From contig NW_020167532.1 in NCBI RefSeq assembly GCF_001641265.1, forward strand, positions 620,001-684,000: 64,000 bases of DNA, read 5' to 3'. This DNA comes from Pseudogymnoascus destructans (lineage: Eukaryota; Ascomycota; Leotiomycetes; Thelebolales; Thelebolaceae). This document shows positions 52,414-63,593 of the stretch, one piece after another. A program made the translations under genes and the position numbers. The stretch's first letter is position 1, and every line of letters begins with the position of its first letter. The notes beneath the pieces are model-generated. The model saw only the letters and a list, made by a program, of their open reading frames with translations, ran no database searches and had not been told where the DNA came from.

Positions 52414-55014
52414 ATCGATGGCTTCTTGGTCATCACTTTCTTCTTGTTGAGCAATGTTTCTAGACTGCATAATATGTGGCCGTCTATCTACGACCATGGT
52501 ATCTTCTTTAAGCAGCTCTAGCTCAGTGTCCTGTATGACACGAGTGACTGTTTCACAGGCTTGCGGGTCGCTTTGACGTCCGTTACAGCTGTTAGGGATG
52601 CTTCCTTCCTGTTTTAGTGTCTCAAACACATCTAGACGGTCCGTTTCGCTGTCTAGATCGCTAATCTCAATGACAGCTGCTTCTGTCAGTGTGGTGATCT
52701 CGTCGAATACTACTGCTGACGATCGGATAACCACGTTTGTAGGGTCATATATCCGGTATATGGTGCTTCCGTCATATCCGACGAGGATTCCAGTCCTAGC
52801 TCTAGTGCTATAAGCACTTCATGCCCGTTTCTCTTTGTGGATGTGATAATGGGCATTGCAGCCTATTATTCTCATATGTGAGAGGTCAGGCTTCGATGCC
52901 TGTCCTTGATCAGTGCTAAGGAGCTCTATAGGAGTAAGCCCTGAACTGAGAGTTGCGGTCCGGTTTGTGATATACATGGCCGTTTTGATAATCTCAGGCC
53001 AAAGAGCCCTGAGCTGGTCATTGCTTAGCTCAGCTACTATTAGCTGGGCTTTCTATTCGATGATCTCGATGATCATCGTCCTAGTCTTCTCAATGATGGT
53101 CCTATTTGACCGTTCAGAGACTCCATCTTGTTCAGGAGTGTAGATGACTGTATATTCGATTAGTATCCCCTTTCCTGAACAGTAGGCTCGAAGAGTGCCA
53201 CCCCCATATTCCGTTCCATTGTCAATCTGCAAAGCCTTAGGATAGCTTCCATATTGAGTCTTGATTAACTCGCAGAAATTGACAATGGCTCGGTGAGCAT
53301 CACCCTTTCTTTGTAAAGGGTAGACTCATCGGGCCCGGGTTTTATCGTCAGTCATCATAATGGCCCACTCAGAGCCATCAATGCCCTTTGGTTTAATTGG
53401 TCCTATCATGTCGATATGGATCCGGTCGAAAGCACGAAGAGCCCTTATTTGAGGCTTCTTCGACTGCGTCCGCAGCGACTTTGCTGTGGTGCATGGCTTG
53501 CATAGTATTGTGCTCGATGGCTTGAACTGAAAGCCCCCTTCTAATATTAGTGGCTTCTTCTTTGCCAAGCTGACTGGTATAGCAACGCCGGTCGTTGTTG
53601 CTGCTGTGCGAAGGACGTTCTCAGGTCCAAGATGACCGAGTCTTCTGTGCCACAGCTCAATTGGCTGCGGCTCCTGTTTTCTAGTGCTGGCGGCGAAGGC
53701 CTGCATTTGCGCTTCGGCCGTCAGGATTCTCATATGAGAACTAGTTGCCATGAAGGCACACAGTTCTTGTCTATTCTTCTTGCTTCGGAGGGTCTGGGTA
53801 AAACTGTCAATGTAGAACCCCTTTTGCCCAATCCTGTTCGCTGAGAGCAGGTTGACCGTGAGCTCAGGTAAGTGATAAACTTGTTCAAGTCTTACTTCTC
53901 TTTCTATGCCGGTAGAGGTAATAAAAGTGAGGCGGACTGTGCCAACCCCTTCTGCCCGAGTCATTCCTCCGGCAGTCTCAATTGGCCGTTCGGAACTCTC
54001 ATTTTGAACGTAGTTCGCAAACAGCTTCCGGTCATGGCACATGTGGTGGCTCGCCCCTGAGTCAAGGATCCATTCCTGACGTTTGGCTGGGCCATTTGTA
54101 ACGAAAGCTGCTATCAAGGCGATCGTCTCCTGTTTTCTAGCAGTATCATTAGCCCCTATATGAGAGGGCCGCTGCTCAGGGTGCTTCTTCCAGCACTTGG
54201 CTTCTGAATGCCAGTCTCGGCCACAGTGGTCGCAAGACTCTCTTAGTCTTGAGGCAGAGGCTTGACGGGCCCCTCCTCTACTGCCGCCACAGCCACTCGC
54301 CCTTCCAGTATACCCACCTCTTTTTGGTGGCTGGTTTCCGTATAAGGCGACGGCTCGTTCATCAGCGACATTACGGGACCGGCTCTCTTCTAAGAGCCTG
54401 TCCATTAGATCATCCAGATTTCCAATTGTAGGCATGCTTCCCAACTGGTATTTCCGCATTTTGCCCCTATATTTGTCCGCCCAAGTGGGAAATGTAGCTT
54501 GAACTGCATTTAGGTAATGCAGCATCGACATGACTGGTGGAACATCCAATCCAGCCCCTGATAACTTTGAATTGATATTCTTAAAGCATATGTTAAAGGC
54601 GGCTATATCTTCTGGATCAAGTGATAGTGAGTGCCAGTCGTCGAAACCTTTGGTGAGCACGAAGTTGCCCTTTCCTTCATACCGGTTATGGAGGAGCTTC
54701 CAAGCTTCGGCGGCGCTGACAGTCAGTCGAATCGTTTCGACTGTTTCTGATCCGCATGTGGCTTCGATTATCGAGTAAGCTTGGGCGTTACCGGTAAACC
54801 AGATGATATAGGCTGATTCCTTCTTTCCGATACCCAACTTCTCATATTCGTCAGCCGGCTCCGGCTTCACCCCTTTGCCGAGGCCAAGAGCGTATTCCAG
54901 TACGCTTGCCTGGGCTAGTGTCTGTTCAATTCGTCTCTTCCATGAGAGGTAATTGGCACTGCCCTTCAGCTTCTCTTGACTCTTCAACGTGGCGATGAGT
55001 CTTTCCGTCGTCAT
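52354..55014 (-). pseudogene. Copia-2 gag, protease and integrase, with nonsense codons
   Basis: Frame 55014-53326 (562 codons): gag UBN2-like (LKGSANYLSWKRRIEQTLAQ), zinc knuckle CDHCGRDWHSEAKC, protease WILDSGASHHMCHDRKLF, GAG-pre-integrase ELWHRRLGHLGPENV, integrase IHIDMIGPIKP. After TGA 53326 the same frame continues through GSYPKALQIDNGTEYGGGTL and PEQDGVSERSNRTIIE with further stops near 53054 and 52820. All three stops sit where Trp is expected (TGG to TGA/TAG). The end IGCNAHYHIHKEKRA ... GILVGYDGSTIYRIYDP reaches 52734-52354. RT and RNase H are absent. Confidence 0.88.
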
Positions 55015-55129
55015 TCTGGCCAGTGATGCTGCTGGTGGCGACAGGTATAGACCTTTTCGAGAGACTGATTGGACGTTCTAGACACTCGATGTTTGATATC
55101 CTATTCTTGGTTATAAGAACGCTCTGCGT

Positions 55130-55143
55130 CCGGGCTCATAACC
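55130..55143 (-). promoter_or_regulatory. Copia-2 primer-binding site (initiator tRNA-Met anticodon arm type)
   Basis: On the minus strand GGTTATGAGCCCGG follows the LTR end CAACA directly. It contains the complement of the CAU anticodon loop of initiator tRNA-Met, as in Drosophila copia, which primes with a half tRNA. Copia-3 has the same site at 61400-61413. Confidence 0.65.
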
Positions 55144-55555
55144 TGTTGAATCTGCGCTTGGTAGGTTCGGTAGAATAGTAAATGATAATTCCGGTATCAC
55201 GAGTAGGGCCCAATTGATCAATAGTAAAATGCATATTCATTTAATCTAGCTACTCTAGCTACTCTATATACTGTAGAACTCTCCTCTGAGTCGCGGGTAA
55301 GCAAGTCCGTAGGCTTGACCGGAGTTTGCCCCCAAGTCTATTTCTCATGGTGCGGAGTGAGAACTCCGCCGCCTGATGCTTCGGGCATGGAGTGAGAATT
55401 CCACAAATACGGCCCTGCCACCGTTGATGGCTGCGATATTGGCGCCACAACCAAGCCAGGGCCGCCTTCGGTGGATATCAGGAGTTGCCGTGGCAGACCA
55501 ATCCCAGTTTTGTGGTCAATTACGGCTCAATATTGGTCACCAAGGCAGGATAACA
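55144..55555 (-). repeat. Copia-2 5' LTR
   Basis: About 412 bp. On the minus strand it runs TGTTATCCTGCC to GATTCAACA. The outer end is set by the TGTTA/TAACA terminus at 55551-55555 and is less sure than the inner end, which is fixed by the primer site. It contains a duplicated GGAGTGAGAA(C/T)TCC block. Confidence 0.6.
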
Positions 55556-56030
55556 AACGGTATACTCCTTTTACTGTTCTACTACTATCTATTTCCTATT
55601 TACTGGTGTTCTGCGTCGACCGTTTGGGACTGAACACCGTGGGCATGAGAAACATGTGGGGCCACGGGCGCATGGACGGCAAACCGTTCAAATTGTACCA
55701 CCAAAATTTAGTGACAGGTCCACAAACCGTGTCGCTACCCTTGTTTCAAAACGTGAAATCCCGGTAAGGTAGACCATGAGGATTTGAGTGCAATAGAGGA
55801 ACTGTAAGAAAGGTGGGGCGTGAGCCAAGACAACAAGTGTGTCTTGGCCAGAAGTAGCAGATGACCATGGAAGTTATAAAACATAATTCATAGTCATAGT
55901 ATGTGTATAGTCGACGGAGTGTATGAGGGCCGAGCGGCCACGTAATATATTCCAACTAGTCTCGTGATGTGAATCTTCTAAGAGTGCCACGCTATGCTGA
56001 TCATACCATATCCAATAGCTCTACTCCCCC
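55556..56030. other. Intergenic stretch, 3' flank of the UFD1-domain gene
   Basis: No supported ORF or repeat. AT-rich near 55560-55610, then mixed sequence that probably includes the 3' UTR of the minus-strand gene at 56031. Confidence 0.35.
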
Positions 56031-58340
56031 CTACCGCGACGAGGTCTCCGTCTTCTTCGGAGCCCAGTTCGACAACCACTGCCTGGCGGCATCTAATTCC
56101 CCAGTCTCTGCCTCACACGCCGCAATGCACCACTCTAACTCGTAAACCCCCTCCGCAGCCAGCATCTCCGCCAACTTCCTGCACTTCTGGCTCCTCTCGT
56201 CAACACAGAAGTGCATCGGCGCGCTCCCAAGATCCACCAGCAACGGCTTCACCTCTGGCAGCGCGTCCTTAGCAGTGACAACAACCCCACCTTTCGTGAT
56301 CCCCAGGTTGACCCTCCCCTGTTTACACACCTCATTCCCGCACCATGCCTTCCCACACCTCGTAATAAGCTGCGACAAATACCTCCTCTCAATCCGCCGC
56401 TTCATTGCTTTCCCCTCCGGGTCATACATACTAACATACAACGGCCCAAAGCAGATGCTGCACAGCCCGAGCTCGTTTCCCGGTCCCTGCCCGACCCGCG
56501 CCGCCGTGCCAACCTGCCCGTTCTTGCTGACGCCGTCCAGCGTGCGCCCGCAGTTCACGTTGCGGCAGATGCGCGGCAGCGGCTTGGAGTTCCGGCTGAG
56601 ATCGTGGTGCTTGAGATGCGTGGTCATGTCGCGTAGACGCACGATGGCCTGGCAGAGGTGACAGTTTGTTGTGCGGGCGCCATCGGCGAGCTCGTGGGCT
56701 GTGAGGCCGGAGAGAAGAGCTTCAGCGGAGGGCGCGGATGGGTCGCCTTCTTGGGGGACGGAGAGGTGGCAGAATTGGCAGAGAATGAGCTTGCCGGGGC
56801 AGAGGGTGGTGCGGTGGAGGGCGAGATCGGGGGTGGATGAAGCTTGGTAGTCGCAAGATGGGCAAGTGACGTCGCTGTGGTAGATATGGTTGTGTTTGAT
56901 CTGGCTGGCGGCAGAATTCCCATGTGCTGAGTCGTGCTCGCAGTGCCAGTGAGACTGCCACTCCGGAGAATTTTTCTTGAAGACGCTTTGGCATTGCTCG
57001 CAGAGAATGTTGTTGCGTAAACAAAAGTTCTCGTGTAACATCATTGTGCGTTTAGGTACCCATTGGTGGCAGTTCTTGCACTGCTCATCCTCGGAGTCAT
57101 GAGAATCTTCGCCCGTCGTTAAGTCCACCGTTAATACGTCTGGAGTACCATCTTCGACCGACTGGGCTCTCAATATGTAACGTCGAGGGGATGGCTTCAT
57201 GGCCAGATCAGGCCCCTCAGGACGGCTGTATCCATGGACAGATATGTAGAGCGACTCGGCCCCCTCTAATTCGACGTTTGTCGGCCGTATACGTATATTT
57301 TTTGAAGAAGTTTCGCTATCAAACTCCCCAAAAACATGCTCCTCCTCTCGCGGTCTTGCTCTCTGCCGGGAAGCTAGAGGGTTGACGAATAGGTCTACCT
57401 CATCTCCTTCATCCAGGGTGATTTCGATTTCAAGAATCCGGGATCTGTCCCATGAAGGAAGCTCATAGTCCACATATTCTCCCTCCAAGACCTGGCCCTG
57501 TACTGGAGTCCATATATCCAGAACGGATCCAGAGGAGCTACCTTCTGCCGTTCCCGGGGCGCTCTGTGCTTTTTCCATAATCTGCTTCACTGTCTCCCTG
57601 GCCTGTTCTTCGTTCAATGCTTCTATATCGACTTCTAGGTCCGTGTCTACGACGCATATCGCATCTCCTTCCGGAACGAATTTATCAATTAAAATTTGGA
57701 AGGTGTGTCCTCTCCTGCTCGTGTCTGGTATTTTGAGTACCTCGCCATTCGTAAGTGTCGTGTAATTCTCTCGTAAGTGTCGCTCGAGCAGCGATTTCCA
57801 ATCATCCGGGTTATAGCCGGCTTCCAACGGCCGTAGGCGAACATATGTGCCCTTTGGGAGCTGCTTCGCATGGACCATTATCCTATCCACTTCTCCAACC
57901 TCGTTATCGTCCGTGAGGTCTATTGGCTCTCCCTCGACACCTCCGACCGCCTCTGTTGTAACCCCAAGAGCGTCTAAGAGAGAAGGGCTGAGCCCAATCT
58001 GGCCCTCCTCAGCTGAAAACTCTCGGATGCCAGCATATATAACGCGGCCATTCTTGGGATTGACAAGCCGGAAGGTCAGAGGGTGGGGTAGCTGTTGTTG
58101 TGTATCGTGCCATTGTGATGCTTCTGCTCGGGCAGCAGTTAGAGAGTATGGATTGAAAGGATCGAAGCCCGCACGGATAGCATTGTGTTGAGGTGTCGGA
58201 ACAGCTTGTGAAGCGGCGAGGAGTTGCTCCAGAGCAGAAGGTGGCAGGAGTATCTTGTCGCCGGTTAAGTTCTTCGTAATCTGTGCCGTTGGAGCCACCG
58301 TGAAAGGCGCAGACCAGCTCAGCTCAGCAGGCGCTGCCAT
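56031..58340 (-). CDS. UFD1-domain protein with TRAF-like zinc fingers, 769 aa
   Basis: One exon, ATG 58340. The N-terminal part (about residues 10-240) is UFD1-like: ITKNLTGDKILLPPSALEQL, LTFRLVNPKNGRVIYAGIREF, VRLRPLEAGYNPDDWKSLLE, TFQILIDKFVPEGDAICVVD. A beta-rich middle (about 290-400) follows. From about 425 come Cys/His-rich fingers: CKNCHQWVPKRTMMLHENFC, CEQCQSVF, CPSCDYQASSTPDLALHRTT, CQFCHL, and a C-terminal CRNVNCGRTL ... CSICFGPLY ... CGKAWCGNEVC. UFD1 proteins work with Npl4 and the Cdc48/p97 ATPase on ubiquitylated substrates; this longer form with zinc fingers is a fungal version whose partners are not shown by the sequence. The frame is clean. Confidence 0.85.
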   Translation of the reverse strand: MAAPAELSWSAPFTVAPTAQITKNLTGDKILLPPSALEQLLAASQAVPTPQHNAIRAGFDPFNPYSLTAARAEASQWHDTQQQLPHPLTFRLVNPKNGRVIYAGIREFSAEEGQIGLSPSLLDALGVTTEAVGGVEGEPIDLTDDNEVGEVDRIMVHAKQLPKGTYVRLRPLEAGYNPDDWKSLLERHLRENYTTLTNGEVLKIPDTSRRGHTFQILIDKFVPEGDAICVVDTDLEVDIEALNEEQARETVKQIMEKAQSAPGTAEGSSSGSVLDIWTPVQGQVLEGEYVDYELPSWDRSRILEIEITLDEGDEVDLFVNPLASRQRARPREEEHVFGEFDSETSSKNIRIRPTNVELEGAESLYISVHGYSRPEGPDLAMKPSPRRYILRAQSVEDGTPDVLTVDLTTGEDSHDSEDEQCKNCHQWVPKRTMMLHENFCLRNNILCEQCQSVFKKNSPEWQSHWHCEHDSAHGNSAASQIKHNHIYHSDVTCPSCDYQASSTPDLALHRTTLCPGKLILCQFCHLSVPQEGDPSAPSAEALLSGLTAHELADGARTTNCHLCQAIVRLRDMTTHLKHHDLSRNSKPLPRICRNVNCGRTLDGVSKNGQVGTAARVGQGPGNELGLCSICFGPLYVSMYDPEGKAMKRRIERRYLSQLITRCGKAWCGNEVCKQGRVNLGITKGGVVVTAKDALPEVKPLLVDLGSAPMHFCVDERSQKCRKLAEMLAAEGVYELEWCIAACEAETGELDAARQWLSNWAPKKTETSSR

Positions 58341-58429
58341 GATTGAATTTTAGAGTTACCGGCTTCTTAGTTTGTAACAATGCATTTTCCTTCGCAGGAA
58401 CAACTTCAAGCCTTCTTTCTTACTGTGCC

Positions 58430-58972
58430 CCTCTAGAAGGGCCTGGAAGGCTGTCGCCACGCCACAATGGTAGCCTTGCGCTAACAGATTCGGGGCGAGA
58501 GACCGCTTATGTCAACAATAGAAGAAGTCGGAAATCTATTCAAAAAGGTGGTGCTATTACAGTTGAACATGCACGGCAAAGGATTTATGAGAAGAAGGTA
58601 AAGGAGCAACTTTTAGAAGAAGCATGGGAGAAAAGAGAGAGAACACGCATGGTGAACGTTGAGCGTAAGATGCAGCTCCGTGCTGGCATCGATGCACGGA
58701 AGGCAGAACGTACACGGAAAAAGGACCTACATGAATTTCAAAAAAGTAACCCAGACACGGAGCCACCAATTGGCTTACGTACAGAAATCATTGACCCGGA
58801 CGTTACACAGAAGAAACGTGAGGAGGAGGAGGAGGCGGACCGACTGTTAGCCATTGAGGAGAGTGGGTACGTGAACTTTGCAGGCTTGGACTACGACATG
58901 ATTCACGATGCAAGTGACGGTGGCTGTGATGATCAATCACTGCCTGACAATATTGATCCAAATCTTTTTTAA
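58430..58972 (+). pseudogene. Pogo transposase C-terminal fragment
   Basis: Plus frame: ETAYVNNRRSRKSIQKGGAI, then TVEHARQRIYEKKVKEQLLE and a Lys/Arg/Glu-rich tail ending DIHDASD-like acidic residues and DNIDPNLF at 58972. The KGGxxTVxxA pattern followed by a basic helix is the usual tail of pogo/Fot1 transposases. Only the tail remains; it starts about 90 bp upstream of the UFD1-domain gene. Repeats CGCTTTCGCG and CGCTTTCGCC at 59079-59112 may be its old TIR. Confidence 0.6.
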
Positions 58973-59124
58973 TTATTTAATTCTATAACTTATATATATT
59001 TACAGCATTGTTACGTTGTCAGTCATGTTCATGGTCGGTCGTGTCGCGTCGCGAGTCCGCTCCCGAAGTGTCCCACAATCGCTTTCGCGTCCCAGTTCGC
59101 TTTCGCCAACCGCCTCCAGGCGGT
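58973..59124. repeat. Possible pogo terminal repeat remnant
   Basis: AT-rich then GC-rich spacer with two ATCGCTTTCGCG/TTCGCTTTCGCC copies and a CCGCC tcca GGCGG hairpin at about 59114-59127. No ORF. Confidence 0.35.
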
Positions 59125-59890
59125 GGTTTGAGAACCAACGATTATAGACTAATAATTATTAAGGGATTGCTATGCGGAAGCCTATTATCTCAGAGACAAA
59201 TCGACAAAAGCGACTTGCATGGGCTATTGAACATAAGGATTGGGTATGGAATGATTGGAATAGGATACTTTGGACTGACGAGACGTGGGTAACGGGAGGC
59301 CGCCATACTCGTACGTGTGTTACTTGAAAAGCAGGGGAAATGTGGGATGATACATGTGTTGTAGATAGAGTACAACGGAGAAGGTAAGAGACTCCTATTT
59401 ACTATAGGATTTACTAACAATCCCTAGAGGTTGGATGTTCTGGGGATGCTTCTCAGGTGGTCTTGGAAAGGGTCCTATACTATTTTGGGAGAAGGAATAT
59501 GGGAAAATAGGAGCTGAGTCCTATATGGCTCATACTGTCCCTCTAATCCACGGCTGGCTACGCCTACACCCAGGCCTTACATTGATGCAAGATGGAGCTC
59601 CAGGTCATAGAGCAGGTGCAACATATGAAGAGTTGAGATCCCGTGGTATTTGCCCTATAGAATGGCCCCCGTATTCACCAGATCTCAACCCAATTGAACG
59701 GGTGTGGCATATTATGAAGAATTATCTACAAGATAATCATCCAGAACATATGTCCTACGACCAGCTCCGTGTAGCTGTTAAGGGAGAGTGGGAGCAAGTT
59801 GGAGAAGCTGAGCTTAATGCTCTCCTTAATAGTATGCCTACACGTATGGCAGCAGTAATTGCTGCAAATGGTATGCACACAGAGTACTAG
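59125..59890 (+). pseudogene. Tc1/mariner DDE transposase (DD34E), 5'-truncated, one intron
   Basis: The plus strand reads IIIKGIAMRKPIISETNRQK, RLAWAIEHKDWVWNDWNRIL, first Asp in WTDETWVTGG, a TGA at about 59325 where Trp is expected, then a 34-nt intron (59394-59427; GTAAGA, TTACTAAC, TAG) and GWMFWGCFSGGLGKGPILFW. Second Asp is in LMQDGAPGH, and Glu in DLNPIERVWHIMK, 34 residues apart as in Tc1-type enzymes. The end is NGMHTEY-stop at 59890. The N-terminal paired-like HTH is missing. Confidence 0.85.
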
Positions 59891-59971
59891 GCTTATAGTA
59901 TAGTTTTATATAGGGGTTTAGGTATCTACTCTACTCATTATTCTACAGAATTGATTGCTCTCACACTCAAG

Positions 59972-61399
59972 TGTTCGTGATGCGTGAGAATCGGTACTTT
60001 GGCCAGAATTGCCAAACCAGCCTACGCAGGGGCCCTAGCCCAACCCACTCACAAAACTTATGAACAACACCTCCGTAGTACTCGGTGAGTCCCTGTTGGG
60101 AATAGAACGTGGGCTATGGGCTACGGTGGCCATTTGGCCCTGGAAATCAGTTTTCCACCATTCTGACCGCCTGGTTCCCGGATTGGCTCAGGTGGTGCAT
60201 AACCGTATGCAGCCACCGAATCCTATCACATATTGGACGCCAATGCCCTTTGTCATACTGACATTCGTTGCACTCAGTTTGCTATCAAACTCAAGAGCAA
60301 ACTTAGAAATCTCCTCCTCAAACCTACAAGTCACCATACATATCTTGGCTTATCACACCAACAACAGAAGCAATACTACTCAACGATTGCTGCAAACTCT
60401 TCTACTACATCTGTTTATGCTACATACATCACGGCATATCATTTGGACACTCATTGAACAAGTTATTAAGAAAATCTCCTCCTTAAGGGGGTGGGCCAAT
60501 ACTACCACATGGCATATCTCTACCAACTAGAGGCCTAGGAACATGAACGATAGCTCTAGAAGCTTCTACAACCCTCTATGATTCATTACACATCATCGCT
60601 CCTTAGTTACCCACAAGATTGGTTAAGTTATGACATAATTTGTCTATAGGTACTCTGACCTTGGACCTCCTTTTCACTTCCTATAGGCTAGGAACCCAAG
60701 AGATGGTTCTATGGGATTCTCTTACGTTCACTACATGATTAGCAAGCTAGTTGTGGGTCGCACTTGATTTCTAATACATTTACCAAGCCTGGTTAGTCAT
60801 GGAAAGTCATGGAAAATGAGAGAACTACACTCCTTTGGCATAAATAGGATTGCCCTTTCCTTAAGAAAGGGCAAGCAGACAATACAGTAAATCGACTAGC
60901 ACATACTTCTACGTCTTTTCCAAGCTTCCAAGCATTGATCTTGTTATTCTCTGTTTTTGAAAAGTCAGTGAGGTGCTAACCTCTGACTTACCCCTGAGTT
61001 CTCAGACTCAACATTTGTTGCAACTTGTCTAAACCACTTCACCACATCATACACCTGATTGCTGCGTTGTGGAATAGTCTAAGCTACAACCCTTTGGCTC
61101 TGTTTCCTAAGACAGTGTGTTGTCTTAGTAAATTCATCCCTTCCTTGGGTGGCTAGATTCTCATATCTGGTGCACCCACCATTACACCCTTCTTGTTAGG
61201 GTCTTGGGCTTGCCCACGAAGCCTACAAATATATACGTAGGCCCATTAGATAGCGTAATTAATTCAATTTGATCAATTTACTCTACATACTGCCCTTGAT
61301 TGTGATACTCGCTGGCGCTGCCCAGAAGTGAGCATTTCGGGTACCAGAGAACCCTTACAATTTGGGTGTGATCCCCGGTCACTGTAATACACTCCAACA
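59972..61399 (+). repeat. Copia-3 5' LTR, interrupted by a gypsy-2 solo LTR
   Basis: The inner end ACTCCAACA (61399) is fixed by the primer site GGTTATGAGCCCGG at 61400-61413. The LTR extends left through 61192, across the gypsy-2 LTR (60251-61186, ccctt duplicated), to about 59972 (TGTTCGTGATGCGTG). The outer boundary is a guess from a TG start. A TATA-like ACAAATATATACG is at about 61226. Confidence 0.5.
60251..61186 (+). repeat. Gypsy-2 solo LTR L10, target duplication CCCTT
   Basis: 936 bp, complete, flanked by ccctt (60246-60250 and 61187-61191), inside the copia-3 LTR. Confidence 0.95.
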
Positions 61400-61578
61400 G
61401 GTTATGAGCCCGGTCGTGCCTGCCGTCGATATCACATTTTGAACGATTGATTCCGAGTTCTCACATCCATATAGTGAGAATACTAAGCTGCTTTCGAAGC
61501 TCAGTCCTACCGCCAGGAAAGCTGATCAATGGGCAACAGTGACCTGACCAGGCACCAAAGTGAGGACTCGTCCAAAGC

Positions 61579-63590
61579 ATGGATCGAGATCTTGGCGGTG
61601 ACAAGCCCCGTCTGACCAGAGTGACGGGAAGGATATGGAGTATCCAAGTAATGAACTACCTCAAGCGTCGGGACTTATATGGGGCGGTTGACTCTGGATA
61701 TGAGTCGAACGCTAATACTGACGAGGAGGATTTTGAGAACCGGACTGACGCCGCCAAAGAGACCCCCGAAGGGAAGGCGGCCAAGAGGAAGATCGACAGA
61801 AAAAGAGACCAGAGAGTAACGAAGCGTGAGGAAGGGGCGATAGAGACCATCACCGGTTTCTGCACTCCTGAACCGCTCTCGAATATCGCAGAGCTTGGAA
61901 CGGTGAAGGAGATGTGGGATACCCTCAAGAGGATATATGCCCCTATTGGGCGACAACAGTTGATGGACCGCATTGCCTACAGCCACTACTCTCCTCAGTC
62001 TCGGTTTATAAAGTATCACTTGAGCTCAGTCGGCTTCAGAAAGAGCTTGCGGAGCATGATATAACGGAGCGCCCGACTGATCAGAATAAGACGACAAAGC
62101 TCATATCGATTATAAGAGCCCGCGGCTCTCGATACGATCAAACAGCTGCTACAATTAGCGTTATGGAATCACCAACTTACGCAGTGGTGACGAAAGCCTT
62201 CGCTGATTCTGATCAGTTTCTCGACGGAGGCAAGAAGCTGAACGAGAACGCCCTCCAAACCAACACCAATGCGAATACCGGTGGTGGAAGAGGAAGAGGC
62301 AGTGGGAGAGGCGGCCATGGTGCAAGCCGTGGCCACAGACGAGGAGGACGTCAAGGAGGAGGTGGTCAAGCACCACTGCTTGAGGACATCACCTGTTATC
62401 ATTGCGGTAAGAAGGGTCACTATCGAAGTGACTGCCGGTCAAGAAGAAACGGTGAACCTAAAAGGAACCCCTCAACCGGACCACTTCCCGCTCCTGGTGG
62501 GAGAGGTTTATCACCACCCCCTGAAGAAGCAAGAATGGCGGCGGCATCAACCACAGCTTGGATCGCCATCGCCGCCGAAGAAAAAAGCAATTGGCTTGAG
62601 GGTGGCGGCTCTCAGGGGCACTCATGGATCGTGGATTCTAGGTGCTCTTGCCATATGACATACGACCGGGATGCTTTTGTCAGTTATAAGCTGCTGAGCA
62701 TGTCAATACCGGTTAATATCGCAAACAGTGCATCAATCGAGGCCATTGGCGAAGGGACCGTTGCTTTCAACACCCTTGTGAAGGGTGAGAAACTCAGGAT
62801 ATTGATGCACGATGTGCTTCATGTCCCACACCTCGCCGGAAACCTCATCTCGGTGTCCCATCTCCAGGATAGGGGCATCATGACAAGGACGACCAATGGA
62901 GGCAAGTTACTTCTTGAGCTCGATGGCCAAGTTGCTGGCGTTGCTGTGTGTGTTGACAAGTCATACGTACTTGACGGCACACAGGAAACAGCTTTCTGTA
63001 CGGTGGTCAACCCACCAAGAAAGCAGGACAAGACACTAGCATTGTCATCGAAGGATGCGATGCTTTGGCATCAACGTTTTGGACACTCAAGCTCGAAGAG
63101 CTTGAGGCTTGTCCACATTGCTGTCCATGGGATGGCTGGCGCCATTAAGGGGATCGAAGACCCATGCGAAGCATGCTTGCTCAACAAGAGCACCAGGGTG
63201 ATCAATCGACAAGCCCCTGAGCATGCAAAGGAAGTCCTCGGCCGCATCCATACTGATATATGGGTCCCATATAGGAGGCCGAACATCGATGGAGAGGTGT
63301 ATTTTATCACCTTCACTGATGATGCCTCAAGGAAATCGTGGGTTTACCTAGCAACGACTAAAGACCAGTTCAGGAAGATCTTCACCGAATTCAAGGTGAT
63401 GATCGAGATAGAGACTGGCCTGAAGATAAAGGTAGTCCAATATGACAACACAAAGGAATACAGGAGGTTACAGACCCTGTATACGCCTACCTACAGCATT
63501 CTATTTGAGTTTACGATGGCGTACACATCACACCAGAACGGTGCTGCGGAATGCCTAAATCATTCCTTACTGAGTTCCCCAGAGTGATGA
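61579..63590 (+). pseudogene. Copia-3 gag, protease and integrase, 3' truncated
   Basis: Gag starts MDRDLGGDKPRLTRVTGRIW (61579); one frame change near 62020 joins it to the frame that continues with ELAEHDITERPTDQNKTTKL. A Gly/Arg-rich stretch (GGGRGRGSGRGGHGASRGHR) and CCHC knuckle CYHCGKKGHYRSDC follow (about 62395). Protease reads WIVDSRCSCHMTYD, with Gly of DSG changed to Arg, probably inactive. MLWHQRFGHSSSKSL and CEACLLNKSTR form the integrase zinc site; catalytic region is IHTDIWVPYR and HQNGAAECLN (usual Glu-Arg changed to Glu-Cys). It ends at 63594 where a reversed gypsy-2 LTR begins. RT and RNase H lie beyond the window or are lost. Confidence 0.88.
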
Positions 63591-63593
63591 TAG

